DNA of 64,000 nucleotides from Microlunatus elymi (GCF_007362775.1 NZ_CP041692.1:4092001-4156000), one strand, 5' to 3'; shown: positions 33,931-45,259, counted from the stretch's first letter. The notes: a model not told the origin generated them from the letters alone. Numbers and translations are program-made.

Positions 33931-35039
33931 GTTCACAGGAGGATTCGTTGGAACGCCAACACGAGCACTTGTCCGACGACGGCGGGCAGCTCGTCCCCAC
34001 CAACCCGGAACTCCCGGTCGACGACCCGGGTGTGGAGGAGCACATTCCGCGCCTGGCCGACGTCGACCAGGCGGCAGCCGACCGAGCCGCCCGCCAGGTC
34101 ATCTTCATGTACGCGATGGTGCCGGTGATGGCGGTGCTGTTCGTGCTGGCCTACTACCTGATCCCCCGCGACATGGCCGTCGATTTCGGCCCGCTGCATT
34201 CCTCGGCCCAGCACGTCGCGATGGGCCTGACGCTCGGCATCGGCATCCTGTTGATCGGCCTCGGCACCCAACAGTGGGCCCGGCAGCTGATGAGCAACCA
34301 CGAGATCGTCGAGCAGCGGCACGACTCCAGCTCTCCGGAGGACGCCAAGCAGGAGGTGCTGCGGCAGCTGGACGACGGCATCGCCGAGTCGGGTGTGCCG
34401 CGCCGCAAGATGCTGCTGATCACCGCGCTCGGTGCGGTCGGCATCCTGGCCGCGCCGGCCCTCGTCCTGCTGACCGACCTGGGCCCGGTCGCCGGACCGA
34501 ACTACCGCCGGCGGGCGTACGAGACGACGCTGTGGCACGAAGGCGTCCGGCTGGTCAACGACATCACCTACACCCCGGTCAAGGCCTCCGACATGGTGAT
34601 CGGCCAGCTGGTCAACGGCGCCCCGGAGAACCTGAAGGATCTGCACGGCACCGCGTTCAACAACGCCAAGGCGAAGGCGCCGATCGTGATCGTCCGGATG
34701 AATCCGGCCGACATCACCATCCCGGCGGACCGCAAGGACTGGCAGGTCTCCGGCATCCTGGCCTATTCCAAGATCTGCACCCACGTCGGCTGCCCGATCA
34801 GCCTGTGGGAGCAGCAGACCCACCACCTGCTGTGCCCGTGCCACCAGTCGACCTTCGACCTGGCCGACGCGGGCAAGGTCGTCTTCGGTCCGGCTGCCCG
34901 CGCACTGCCGCAGCTGCCGATCAAGGTGGACGATCAGGGCTACCTGGTGGCCCGCAGCGGGTTCACCGTGCCGGTCGGCCCGAGTTACTTCGAACGTGAC
35001 TCGCGGCATGATCTCGGCGAGAGCGAGGAGTACCGCTGA
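33927..35039 (+). CDS. qcrA: Rieske iron-sulfur subunit of the bc1 complex
   Basis: 370 residues, the long actinobacterial type with three membrane helices (about 59-79, 97-113 and 153-172). The [2Fe-2S] ligands are CTHVGC (284-289) and CPCHQS (303-308). It takes electrons from menaquinol and passes them to the haem c domain. It overlaps qcrC at the front and qcrB by one base (TGATG) at the end, so the three subunits are translationally coupled. Confidence 0.96.
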   Translation: MSSQEDSLERQHEHLSDDGGQLVPTNPELPVDDPGVEEHIPRLADVDQAAADRAARQVIFMYAMVPVMAVLFVLAYYLIPRDMAVDFGPLHSSAQHVAMGLTLGIGILLIGLGTQQWARQLMSNHEIVEQRHDSSSPEDAKQEVLRQLDDGIAESGVPRRKMLLITALGAVGILAAPALVLLTDLGPVAGPNYRRRAYETTLWHEGVRLVNDITYTPVKASDMVIGQLVNGAPENLKDLHGTAFNNAKAKAPIVIVRMNPADITIPADRKDWQVSGILAYSKICTHVGCPISLWEQQTHHLLCPCHQSTFDLADAGKVVFGPAARALPQLPIKVDDQGYLVARSGFTVPVGPSYFERDSRHDLGESEEYR

Positions 35040-36793
35040 TGGCAAAGCCAGCTCAGACCCCCGCCGCGGCGCCGACCGAGCAGGCCCAGCAACCGGAGCA
35101 ACAGCGCGGTCCGGTGATGAAGTTCCTCGGCGGCCCGGCGAAGTGGGCCGACGACCGGACCGGCGTCGGCGGCATCATGGCCGGCCGGATCCCGAACCTG
35201 TTCAACCTGCGCAAGGTCTTCCCGGACCACTGGTCGTTCATGCTCGGCGAGATCGCGCTCTACTCGTTCATCGTGCTGCTGCTCACCGGCACCTTCTTGA
35301 CCCTGTGGTTCAAGCCGTCGATGGGCGAGATCGAGTACAACGGCAGCTACCAGCTGCTCCGCGGGCTGCCGATGTCGGAGGCGTACGCGTCCACCATCGG
35401 CATCTCCTTCGACGTCCGCGGCGGCCTGCTGATTCGGCAGATCCACCACTGGGCGGCACTGCTGTTCGTGGCCTCGATGCTGGTGCACGCGATGCGGAAC
35501 TTCTTCACCGGCGCGTTCCGCAAGCCACGCGAGCTCAACTGGGTGATCGGCGCGACCCTGCTGTTCCTCGGCATGACCGAGGGCTTTCTGGGCTACTCGA
35601 TCCCCGACGACCTGCTCTCCGGTGTCGGTGTCCGGATCATCTTCGGCGCGATCGAGTCGATCCCGCTGATCGGCACCTACCTGGAGACCTGGTTCCTGGG
35701 CGGTGAGTATCCGGGCGACCTGCTGGTGCCGCGGATGTACATGCTGCACATCCTGTTGATACCGGCGGTGATCCTTGCCCTGGTGGGTCTGCACCTGATC
35801 CTGATCTTCTACAACAAGCACACCCAGTTCCCGGGCCAGGGACGCAACGAGAAGAACGTGGTCGGCTACCCGTTCTTCCCGGTCTACACCGCGAAGGCCG
35901 GCGGCTTCTTCTTCATCGTGTTCGGTGTGATCACGCTGATGTCCGCGCTGATGCAGATCAACCCGGTCTGGGAGGTCGGCCCGTACAACCCGGCCGAGGT
36001 GAGCGCAGGCTCGCAGCCGGACTGGTACATCGGCTACCTCGAAGGCGCGCTGCGGATCATGCCCAACTGGGAGTGGCACATCGGTCACACCACGTGGTCC
36101 TGGAACATCTTCATCCCGGCCATCATCGGGTTCGTCGCGTTGCCGTTCGCGATCGCGATCTACCCGTTCCTGGAGAAGTGGGTCACCGGCGACGACCGCG
36201 AGCATCACATCCTGGACCGGCCGCGGAACGCCGCGAACCGGACCGCGATCGGTGTTGCCGCGATCTCCGTGTACGTGGTGTTGATGATCGCCGGCGCCAA
36301 CGACATCATCGCCACCCACTTCCACCTGTCCCTGAACGCCATCACCATCGCCATGCGCTGGCTGATCTTCCTGCTGCCGATCGCAACGTTCATGATCACC
36401 AAGCGGATCTGCATCGGTCTGCAGCGGGCAGCGTACGAGCGAGTGCTGCACGGCTCCGAGACCGGTGTCATCCACCGGGCCCCGAGCGGTGGCTACTCCG
36501 AGCCGCACAAGCAGATCACCCGCGGCGAGGCGTACATGATCACCCAGCACGAGGAGCAGTTGCCGATCACCCCGGGCCCGACCACCGACGAGAACGGTGT
36601 CGAGCGCAAAGCGACTCGGAAGGAACGCATCCGGCGGCCGTTCACCCGCTGGTTCTTCGGGCACAACGTGCCCAAGCCGACCCGGCAGGAGATCGAGGAT
36701 GCCGCCCATCACCACGGCGGCGACCACGAGCAGGAGGGTGACAGCGAGGTGACTTCCGGCCAGCAGGACGAGCTGGAGGGCAGCCGGAACTGA
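35039..36793 (+). CDS. qcrB: Cytochrome b subunit of the bc1 complex
   Basis: 584 residues, longer than mitochondrial cytochrome b owing to a ~120-residue C-terminal cytoplasmic extension (His/Glu-rich near the end), as in other actinobacteria. Haem b ligands lie in QIHHWAALLFVASMLVH and YMLHILLIPAVILALVGLH; the quinol-site PDWY is in SQPDWYIGYLEGALR. It contains the QcrB target region of known bc1 inhibitors. A UUCG-loop terminator follows 21 nt after the stop. Confidence 0.96.
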   Translation: MAKPAQTPAAAPTEQAQQPEQQRGPVMKFLGGPAKWADDRTGVGGIMAGRIPNLFNLRKVFPDHWSFMLGEIALYSFIVLLLTGTFLTLWFKPSMGEIEYNGSYQLLRGLPMSEAYASTIGISFDVRGGLLIRQIHHWAALLFVASMLVHAMRNFFTGAFRKPRELNWVIGATLLFLGMTEGFLGYSIPDDLLSGVGVRIIFGAIESIPLIGTYLETWFLGGEYPGDLLVPRMYMLHILLIPAVILALVGLHLILIFYNKHTQFPGQGRNEKNVVGYPFFPVYTAKAGGFFFIVFGVITLMSALMQINPVWEVGPYNPAEVSAGSQPDWYIGYLEGALRIMPNWEWHIGHTTWSWNIFIPAIIGFVALPFAIAIYPFLEKWVTGDDREHHILDRPRNAANRTAIGVAAISVYVVLMIAGANDIIATHFHLSLNAITIAMRWLIFLLPIATFMITKRICIGLQRAAYERVLHGSETGVIHRAPSGGYSEPHKQITRGEAYMITQHEEQLPITPGPTTDENGVERKATRKERIRRPFTRWFFGHNVPKPTRQEIEDAAHHHGGDHEQEGDSEVTSGQQDELEGSRN

Positions 36794-36814
36794 GATTCGG
36801 GCAGCAGTCGCAAG

Positions 36815-36854
36815 GGCGGGCGGAGACTTCGGTCTCCGCCCGCCTTCTGGTTTT
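36815..36854 (+). terminator. Terminator of the ctaE-qcrCAB operon
   Basis: 13-bp perfect stem GGCGGGCGGAGAC/GTCTCCGCCCGCC with a TTCG tetraloop, followed by TTCTGGTTTT. A textbook intrinsic terminator. Confidence 0.9.
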
Positions 36855-37018
36855 GCAGCTTCGGCGTCATCGTCCGACGGTCCCCTGTGCGATTGGTCAC
36901 CATCGCGCGATATCGGGATGATCACGGGTAGCGATGCGTTGGCACCTGGTACGTGGGGAGCCCGGAGCCGGCGACCCACTGCCGAAACCGACCGATGCAG
37001 CGATCCCCAGCGAACGAG

Positions 37019-38230
37019 ATGACTGATCTGAACCGCAGCCCCTCCCCCGACGTCATCGATCGAACGACCCCTGCCCGACCTGATCCGGACGCTCACCGGA
37101 CCGAGCGCGAGGCTGCCGGTAGTGCCGGCGAACCGAAGAAGCGACGTGTGCTCGATCTGTCGCTCAGTCAGGTGATCGGCGGCGCGCTCGCGGCGATGAC
37201 CGCGGCCGCGCTCGGTTCCCGGCTGGGCGTGGCCGGTACGCTGATCGGCGCCGCCCTGGCCAGTGTGGTCGCCAGCGTCGCCGGCTCGCTCTACACCTCG
37301 GGCATCCGGCACACCCGCGCCGGCGTCGGCAAGGCGATCCAGCACGCCGCTCCGCGGAGCCGGACCGCTCCCCCGCCGAACGCCACGGCACTGAGCCAGC
37401 CGACCAAGGTCACGCTGACCGAATCCATCGCCGACTCAGCCGTCATCGGGCGGGCAGCATCGATCACCCTGATCGAGGACGATCCGGAGGCTGCCGATCC
37501 GTGGGCTGCCGGCGACCAGGCTGACCGCAGTGAGACCGGCGGCAGCCGGACCGGCGCCGGAGCGGGTGGCCCGGACCGACCGCAGACCGGCGGTGTGGGC
37601 AGCCGAAACCGCAAGCGTCTGTTCCGCGGCTCGCTCGTCGGAGCGATCGCCGTCTTCGTGATCGCCCTGGCCGCGATCGCCGGGTACGAACTCATCGTCG
37701 GTCACTCCCTCGACGGCCAACCCGGCGGCACCACCGTCGGTCGTGCGGTCTCGGGCGGCTCCTCCGGTCAGCACAAGTCGGACACCTCGAGCGACTCGGA
37801 CCACAAGAAGTCCGACGACTCGAACTCCACCGGCACCGACGGCAAGAGCGGCTCGACCGATCAGAACGACCAGCAGAAGGACGATCCGTCCGGCGCCGCC
37901 ACCGGTTCGTCGGATGCTCCGTCCGGCAACCCGTCATCCGACAGCGGCAGCGCTTCGGGCACGCAGAGTTCCGGATCCAACTCGTCGAGCGCCGACACCT
38001 CCGGCAACTCGGGCACCGACAGCAACTCCGGCAGTGACAGCAGCGGCGACTCGAGCAACTCCGGTAGCGGCACGGACTCCGGCAGCAGCGGATCCGGGAA
38101 CACCGATTCCGGCGTCAGCGGCAGCAACAACTCCGGGACCTCGACCGACAACGGATCCGGAAACAACTCCCAGAACTCGCAGTCCGACGCCGGCGGCAAC
38201 TCCGACTCCGGCACCTCCTCCGGCTCCTGA
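37019..38230 (+). CDS. Two-helix membrane protein with long Ser/Gly/Asp-rich outer tail
   Basis: 403 residues from ATG 37019. A cytoplasmic N-terminus leads into a hydrophobic pair at about 50-85 (VIGGALAAMTAAALGSRLG...), a middle linker, a second membrane helix (about 205-225), and ~170 low-complexity residues of Ser, Gly, Asp, Asn and Thr. The tail codons are varied, so it is not a simple nucleotide slippage product. A gene of this type lies downstream of qcrB in other actinobacteria. The tail could span the cell wall. Function unknown. Confidence 0.75.
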   Translation: MTDLNRSPSPDVIDRTTPARPDPDAHRTEREAAGSAGEPKKRRVLDLSLSQVIGGALAAMTAAALGSRLGVAGTLIGAALASVVASVAGSLYTSGIRHTRAGVGKAIQHAAPRSRTAPPPNATALSQPTKVTLTESIADSAVIGRAASITLIEDDPEAADPWAAGDQADRSETGGSRTGAGAGGPDRPQTGGVGSRNRKRLFRGSLVGAIAVFVIALAAIAGYELIVGHSLDGQPGGTTVGRAVSGGSSGQHKSDTSSDSDHKKSDDSNSTGTDGKSGSTDQNDQQKDDPSGAATGSSDAPSGNPSSDSGSASGTQSSGSNSSSADTSGNSGTDSNSGSDSSGDSSNSGSGTDSGSSGSGNTDSGVSGSNNSGTSTDNGSGNNSQNSQSDAGGNSDSGTSSGS

Positions 38231-38274
38231 CCTTGGTGATGTCTCCCCGGACCGCTGTCCGGCGCCCGCGGCAC

Positions 38275-38765
38275 CCTCGGATTTCAGGAAGTTCCGGCCG
38301 CTCAACGGCGGATATGGGTGCGCAGCCTCCTTGAATGTCCCCGAATGCCACCACTGGCCCCAGCACCCTCGGATTACAGGGGGTTCCGTCCGCACAATCG
38401 CTGATATGGGTGCGGAGCCTCCTTGAGTCCCACGAACTGATGCCAGCGGCCCACAGCACGCAGGTTTCCTGGAGGTGTTTGCCGCTCAGGCGCGGACATG
38501 GATGCGCAACCTCCTTGAACGCTGCGAACCGACAGCAGAGGCCCAAGACCCTCGGATTTCAGGAGGTTCCGGCCTCACAGTCACGGATATGGGTGCGCAA
38601 GCTCCCTGAATGCGCGAACGGGAAGCACCTTGCGGTCCTGCAACTCGGAGTCCCACCAACGGCACCAACAAGCGCAGCACCAGTCAGAACGGATCACTCG
38701 CGGACCGGGATTTCAGGAGGGTCCGTCCGCTCGGGCGGCCCGTACGGGTGCCTGAGCTCCTGAAA
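38275..38765. repeat. Tandem ~91-bp stem-loop array, five units
   Basis: Units of ~60 bp begin at about 38275, 38368, 38459, 38550 and 38706, i.e. 93, 91, 91 and 156 bp apart. Each opens with GGATTTCAGGAGGTTCCG and closes with GTGCGCAACCTCCTTGAA, an inverted repeat able to form a hairpin around a CGGATATGGGTG core. The ~31-bp joints are also similar (CGAA...GCC...GGCCC.AGCAC), so this is a degenerate satellite. An inverted solo copy lies at 50215-50275. The ~620-bp gap otherwise holds no gene. Confidence 0.8.
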
Positions 38766-38852
38766 TTGCCGACAGCGCGGTGCTGCGCCGGTGCATGCAC
38801 CGAGTCGAATATGGAGTCTGTGGCTGTCGGTGGCGGCTGGCAGGCTGCTGGC

Positions 38853-39206
38853 ATGACTCTTTCATTGGGTGCCGTCACCGTTGATTCGAGCGATCCGGAG
38901 CCGATCGCCGCTTGGTGGGCCGAACAATTGGGCGCAGAGATCGTGGCCACCAACGACGGTTGGTTCGTCACCGTCAAGGGCGGCGGGCTGCCCGGATTCC
39001 TCTCCTTCCAGAAGGTGGCAGAGCCAACACCCGGGAAGAACAAGATCCATCTCGATCTGATGACCGACGGCAACCTGGACGCCACGGCCGACGGCCTGAT
39101 CGCGGCTGGTGCGCTGCTGGTCGAGAAGCGGTCGATGGGCGACTTCGCGTGGGTGACGCTGGCCGATCCGCAGGGAAACGAATTCTGCGTCGCGTCCGGT
39201 CACTGA
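38853..39206 (+). CDS. VOC (glyoxalase/bleomycin-resistance fold) protein
   Basis: 117 residues, one complete VOC module: LGAVTVDSSDPEPIAAWWAEQ at the start, HLDLMTD in the middle and WVTLADPQGNEFCVA at the end, the last being the standard VOC finish. Metal ligands are partly conserved (His and Glu). Such single proteins often act as dioxygenase-like or sequestering proteins. No neighbour explains the substrate. It begins just behind the hairpin array. Confidence 0.85.
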   Translation: MTLSLGAVTVDSSDPEPIAAWWAEQLGAEIVATNDGWFVTVKGGGLPGFLSFQKVAEPTPGKNKIHLDLMTDGNLDATADGLIAAGALLVEKRSMGDFAWVTLADPQGNEFCVASGH

Positions 39207-39270
39207 CCGAGGGGCAGCCCGGCCCGCGCCCGATGATGATGCGGAGCAGCGTTGAGTCGCCAGTTCGGAC

Positions 39271-40284
39271 TCAGGCCGGTAGTGGCGTGTGTCCTGCCGG
39301 GACGACCTCGGCGGGCACGGGCGGACCGGGCGGCGTGCCGTCGCCGAACGGCCGGCCGCCGAGTTGCTCGCGGTGATGCGGCGTCAGCCAGTTGGACAGG
39401 TCGGGGCCCTTCGGCACGATGCCGGTCGGGTTGATGTCGCTGTGTACGACGTAGTAGTGCCGCTTGATCTGGACGAAGTCGATGGTGTCGCCGAAGCCGG
39501 GGGTCTGGAACAGGTCCCGGGCATACCCCCACAGCGCCGGCATCTCGTCCAGCTTGTTCCGGTTGCACTTGAAGTGACCGTGGTACACGGGATCGAAGCG
39601 GGCCAGCGTGGTGAACAGCCGGACGTCGGCCTCGGTGATCGTGTCGCCGACCAGGTAACGCTGCTCGCTGAGTCGCTCCTCCAGCCAGTCGAGCGCGGTG
39701 AAGAGCCGGTCGTAGGCGGAGTCGTACGCCTCCTGCGAGCCGGCGAATCCGCACCGGTAGACGCCGTTGTTGACCTCGGTGAAGACCCGATGCGCCACCT
39801 CCTCGATCTCATCCCGCAGCTTGTCCGGATAGAGGTCCGGCGCGCCGTCGCGATGGAAGTCGGTCCACTCGGTCTCGAAGTCGACCGTGATCGTCGGGAA
39901 GTCGTTGGTGACCACCGCCTTGGTCGGGATGTCCACGATTGCCGGGACCGTGATCCCCCGCGGATAGTCCGGGTAGCGGGCGAAGTAGGCCTGCTGCAGC
40001 CGTTCGTAGCCGAGCACCGGATCGACTCCGCCGGGGTCGAGATCGAAGGTCCAGCTGCGTACGTCGTGTGTCGGCCCGCACAGACCGAGCGAGATCGCAT
40101 CCTCCAGCCCCAGCAACCGGCGCACGATCAGCGTGCGGTTCGCCCACGGGCAAGCCCGGGCGGCGATCAGCCGATATCGCCCCGCCTGCACCGGCCAACC
40201 GTCTCGACCATCCTGGGTGATCCGGTCCCCGATGTAGTTCATGTCCCGGTTGTAGTCCTTGCCGCCCTCGACATAGGAAGCCAT
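39271..40284 (-). CDS. Xi-class glutathionyl-hydroquinone reductase-like protein (ECM4/YqjG family)
   Basis: 337 residues. The catalytic ARACPWANRTLIVR block holds the nucleophilic Cys of the CPWA motif, and the C-terminal GST helices include YLVGDTITEADVRLFTTLARFD. The length matches YqjG/PcpF proteins, which reduce thiolated quinones. Actinobacteria lack glutathione, so mycothiol conjugates are the likely substrates (inference). Monocistronic, converging on the VOC gene. Confidence 0.9.
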   Translation of the reverse strand: MASYVEGGKDYNRDMNYIGDRITQDGRDGWPVQAGRYRLIAARACPWANRTLIVRRLLGLEDAISLGLCGPTHDVRSWTFDLDPGGVDPVLGYERLQQAYFARYPDYPRGITVPAIVDIPTKAVVTNDFPTITVDFETEWTDFHRDGAPDLYPDKLRDEIEEVAHRVFTEVNNGVYRCGFAGSQEAYDSAYDRLFTALDWLEERLSEQRYLVGDTITEADVRLFTTLARFDPVYHGHFKCNRNKLDEMPALWGYARDLFQTPGFGDTIDFVQIKRHYYVVHSDINPTGIVPKGPDLSNWLTPHHREQLGGRPFGDGTPPGPPVPAEVVPAGHTPLPA

Positions 40285-40308
40285 GCCGCACAGCTTAGGG
40301 CCAGCAGT

Positions 40309-40965
40309 TCAACTCTCAACCACCGACGGGCTGGCCGCCTCGGCCCGCAGCCGCCGCTGAGCCTTCGCGCTGTCGCGAACGGTCCAGATCACCAGCGTGG
40401 TGATCAACACCGGGGTGAAGAACGGCACGATCGGCGCCATCGTGGCCACCGGCAACAGCAGCACCAAGATCAACTTCGCCACGGCCTCGACCAGGAAGGC
40501 GATCCCCCACACGACGGTCTGCCGGCGGAAGAGGGCCCGGAATCCGGCATTGGTCGGCCACAGCCGTTGCCACTCCAGCCGCTCCTCGGCCGACGAGGCA
40601 CCGAACCGCTGAGCGAGATAGAACATCATCGGCTTACCGGCCAGCAGGGTGCTGAGGAAGATCATCCCCGACACCGCGGTGGCGATGGAATCCTTGGCCA
40701 GCAGGAATCGCGGACTTCCGGTCAGCACACTCATCACCAGCCCGATGCCGAACGTGGCGATCATGAACAACGAGAAAGCATCCACCTCGTGCCGCCGGAT
40801 GATCACGTACGCCGCCCGCAGGCCGGCCACGATGGTGCCGATCAGCAGCGCCGCGAAAAGGTCGGCTCCGAGCGCCCGGGCGGTCAAGTACGCGCCGACC
40901 GCGAGCCCGGCGTCCAGGAACAGTACCCAGACGATACTCAAGATCATCTTGCGCTCGTTCATCAT
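40309..40965 (-). CDS. VC0807-like membrane protein
   Basis: 218 residues with five to six membrane helices and a basic cytoplasmic C-terminus. Pattern of the VC0807 family: early IVWVLFLDAGLAVGAY, a central conserved RLWPTNAGFRALFRRQTVVWG, and Pro-rich late helices. The ATG at 40965 overlaps the stop of the carotenoid oxygenase gene (ATGA), so the two are coupled. The family has no assigned function; association with carotenoid cleavage is a hint only. Confidence 0.75.
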   Translation of the reverse strand: MMNERKMILSIVWVLFLDAGLAVGAYLTARALGADLFAALLIGTIVAGLRAAYVIIRRHEVDAFSLFMIATFGIGLVMSVLTGSPRFLLAKDSIATAVSGMIFLSTLLAGKPMMFYLAQRFGASSAEERLEWQRLWPTNAGFRALFRRQTVVWGIAFLVEAVAKLILVLLLPVATMAPIVPFFTPVLITTLVIWTVRDSAKAQRRLRAEAASPSVVES

Positions 40966-42341
40966 CGATCCCCCGCGCTGATCCACGATCCATGAAATCC
41001 TGCCGGCACCCGGCGTGGCAAGATCACCCGGGCCACCGGCCCGGCCGCCACCGCACCGGCGTCCATGATCAACAACTCCGACCGGCCGCCGTCGGCCGGA
41101 CTGACGATACTGAGCAGCCATCCCTCGTCCTCGGCGGCATCCGCCCGGCGACCGGGCACGAAGACTGCCTCACCGACGTGATGCGGCTCCTCGAACTGGT
41201 GCTCTGTCGTCGCGCCGGAATCGGTGTCGTACTTGATCACACCGCCGTTGCCACTGCCGGAGACCGCGTACAGGTAGCGGCTGGCCCTGCCGACATGATC
41301 ATCATTGATGCTCGGGAACTCAACATCGCGATCATCCAACTGGGCTTCGGATATCCGCCCGGTCGCTGGGTCGATCAGCCATCGGTGCAACACACTGGAC
41401 AGACCGGCGTCGGCGACCAGATTGCCGTGTCCGCGGCTACTGCTGCCGCCGATCGCGCCCCACATCATGCTGAACGTCGACTCGGCATAGCGCACCGCGT
41501 CCAAGATCAACCGGCCATGATCATCTTCCCGAGCATTGCCGACGTGGAAGACGTAGCAGGGATCGATGTCGAACCACTGCACCGTCGCCGGCGCACCGCG
41601 CCCGGCCATTCTGGACATCACCCCGATCCGGGCACCGTAGTTCTCGTCCCAGACGAACGGCATGGTCGGCCGATCCTGCGGCCGGAACACCACCGGCAGA
41701 TCCAGCCAGATCACGTAGTGCTCGGTGATGGCGAAGTCGTGCATCATGGTCGGCCCCGGCACGTCCACCGGCACCGAGCAGAGCAGCCGTCCGGCCGCGT
41801 CGGCGACGTGGAAGGTCAGGTACGGCGCCGTCGCGGAATAGCCGTAGAAGTAGAGCTCACCGGTGACCGGGTCGGTCTTCGGGTGCGCGGTCATCGCGGT
41901 ACGCAGCCGGCCGCCGAAGTCGTACGGACCGACCGTGTCCAGCTCGCCGGTCACCTCGTACGGCAGCCCACCCTCGCAGAGAGCGAGCAGGGCGCCGCCG
42001 TGCTCGATGACGTGGGTGTTGGCGGAGTTGCGGCGCAGGTCGCGGCCGGACGCATCGAGGATCGGCTGCCCGGTCGCGGCCGAATTGTCGACCCAGCGAT
42101 TGCGATACCAGAGCGCCCGGCCGCTGCTGATACGGACGCCGTGCAGCATCCCGTGGCCGATGAACCAGTGGGCCGCGCGGTCGCCCGGGAGCGGATTCGG
42201 ACCGTTGCGAAGGTAGCGGCCGTCGAGTTCGGCCGGGATGTTGCCGATCACTTCCAGGTCGTGCGCGTCGATCTCGTCCGGCACCGGCGCAAACACTCCG
42301 CCGGTGAACATCGCGGTCGGAGCCGCTTCGGTTGCTGTCAT
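40962..42341 (-). CDS. Carotenoid/stilbene cleavage oxygenase (RPE65 family)
   Basis: 459 residues. A seven-bladed propeller pattern starts with GRYLRNGPNPLP and has four iron-binding His, visible in MTAHPKTDP, MHDFAITEHYVIWLD, CYVFHVGNA and PAGFHGSW. It cleaves a carotenoid or stilbene double bond with O2. The ATG at 42341 has no ribosome site but a promoter 6 nt upstream, so the mRNA is probably leaderless. It is controlled by the divergent PadR gene through a shared operator. Confidence 0.9.
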   Translation of the reverse strand: MTATEAAPTAMFTGGVFAPVPDEIDAHDLEVIGNIPAELDGRYLRNGPNPLPGDRAAHWFIGHGMLHGVRISSGRALWYRNRWVDNSAATGQPILDASGRDLRRNSANTHVIEHGGALLALCEGGLPYEVTGELDTVGPYDFGGRLRTAMTAHPKTDPVTGELYFYGYSATAPYLTFHVADAAGRLLCSVPVDVPGPTMMHDFAITEHYVIWLDLPVVFRPQDRPTMPFVWDENYGARIGVMSRMAGRGAPATVQWFDIDPCYVFHVGNAREDDHGRLILDAVRYAESTFSMMWGAIGGSSSRGHGNLVADAGLSSVLHRWLIDPATGRISEAQLDDRDVEFPSINDDHVGRASRYLYAVSGSGNGGVIKYDTDSGATTEHQFEEPHHVGEAVFVPGRRADAAEDEGWLLSIVSPADGGRSELLIMDAGAVAAGPVARVILPRRVPAGFHGSWISAGDR

Positions 42342-42347
42342 AGGAAG

Positions 42348-42392
42348 AGACTGACATGTCAGTTTCGACATGTCAAGAGTTTCAGATAGGCT
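42348..42392. promoter_or_regulatory. PadR operator over back-to-back leaderless promoters
   Basis: Two GACATGTC palindromes (42353-42360, 42367-42374) create ATGT-N8-ACAT at 42356-42371, the PadR consensus. Rightward: -35 TTCGAC (42364-42369), 17 bp, -10 TAGGCT (42387-42392), 6 nt from the padR ATG. Leftward: -35 TTGACA (42376-42371), 17 bp, -10 CAGTCT (42353-42348), 6 nt from the oxygenase ATG. Confidence 0.75.
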
Positions 42393-42398
42393 GTGGGC

Positions 42399-44415
<2,017 letters not shown>

Positions 44416-44422
44416 TCGCGGT

Positions 44423-44917
44423 TCACTCTCGCGCGAGCAGCTCGTCCAGCTTGGCGTAGCCCTCGTTGACGCCGACCTCCATCCCGCTGGCCAGCATCCC
44501 GGCCTGGGCCTCCATCGAGTCGACCAGGCCGACCGAGGTCAGCAGGGTGCGGCCGCCGGGCAGCTCGGTGAAGGTCAGCGTCTCCAGGCTGACCGCGTCC
44601 GGCATGCCTTCCCAGCCCCACGTCTGGACGACCTTGAGCTCGTCGGGCAGCACCTGATGGAAGGAGCCGAAGAAGCCCTGCCGCTCCTCCCCTTCGCCGA
44701 TCAGGTAGCGGTAGCTGCCGCCGGTCTCGGCCTGCCACCGATCGATCGTCACCTGGTAACGGTTCGGCCCGATCCATTGGGCAAAGATCTCCGGGTCGAC
44801 GTGGGCCCGGAAGACCAGCTCCGGGGTGGCGTCGAACTCGCGGGTGATCGTGACCTTGGGCAGGTCAGGGTCGGCGATGATCGCCGCCTCACGCACCTCG
44901 TTCTTGCTCGTGCTCAT
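44423..44917 (-). CDS. SRPBCC/AHSA1-domain protein
   Basis: 164 residues. START-like fold with KVTITREFDATPELVFRA at the front, IGPNRYQVTIDRW, and GGRTLLTSVGLVDSMEAQAGM before the long C-terminal helix ending in YAKLDELLA. These proteins bind hydrophobic ligands, and the family is routinely paired with ArsR regulators in actinobacteria. It overlaps the upstream ArsR-type gene by 29 nt. Ligand unknown. It converges closely on guaB1. Confidence 0.88.
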   Translation of the reverse strand: MSTSKNEVREAAIIADPDLPKVTITREFDATPELVFRAHVDPEIFAQWIGPNRYQVTIDRWQAETGGSYRYLIGEGEERQGFFGSFHQVLPDELKVVQTWGWEGMPDAVSLETLTFTELPGGRTLLTSVGLVDSMEAQAGMLASGMEVGVNEGYAKLDELLARE

Positions 44918-45245
44918 GCTGCTTCTCCTTCATCGTGGAGAGAACGGCGTCCAGTCGCTGGTAACGCTCCTCAGCCTGTCGCTGATAGCGCTCGATCCAC
45001 TTCGTCATCAGGTCGAACACCTCCGCCTCGAGATGCACCGGCCGCCGCTGCGCGTCCCGGGACTGCGTGACCAAGCCGGCGTCGGTCAGCACCTTGATGT
45101 GCTTGGAGACCGCCTGCATGGACATCTCGTACGGAGCCGCCAGCTCGCCGACCGTGGCGTCGCCGACCGCGAGCCGCGCAACGATGTCGCGCCGGGTCGG
45201 TTCGGCCAGTGCGGCGAAGACCCTCGACAGCTGATCCTGTGCCAT
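44889..45245 (-). CDS. ArsR-family winged-helix regulator
   Basis: 118 residues: LSRVFAALAEPTRRDIVARL, then VGELAAPYEMSMQAVSKHIKVL (recognition helix) and a long C-terminal helix. It has no ArsR metal-binding Cys motif (ELCVCD is absent), matching the SRPBCC-linked, metal-independent subgroup. ATG 45245 has AAGG 8 nt upstream. Two matching operators flank its promoter, so it represses its own operon. Confidence 0.9.
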   Translation of the reverse strand: MAQDQLSRVFAALAEPTRRDIVARLAVGDATVGELAAPYEMSMQAVSKHIKVLTDAGLVTQSRDAQRRPVHLEAEVFDLMTKWIERYQRQAEERYQRLDAVLSTMKEKQHEHEQERGA

Positions 45246-45259
45246 CACCGGAGCCTTTC

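Noticed and set aside
38275-38765. CRISPR-like look of repeats with ~31-bp spacers
   Set aside because: The joints are similar to each other, units are ~60 bp and degenerate, and no cas genes are near. It is a 91-bp satellite, not an array of unique spacers.
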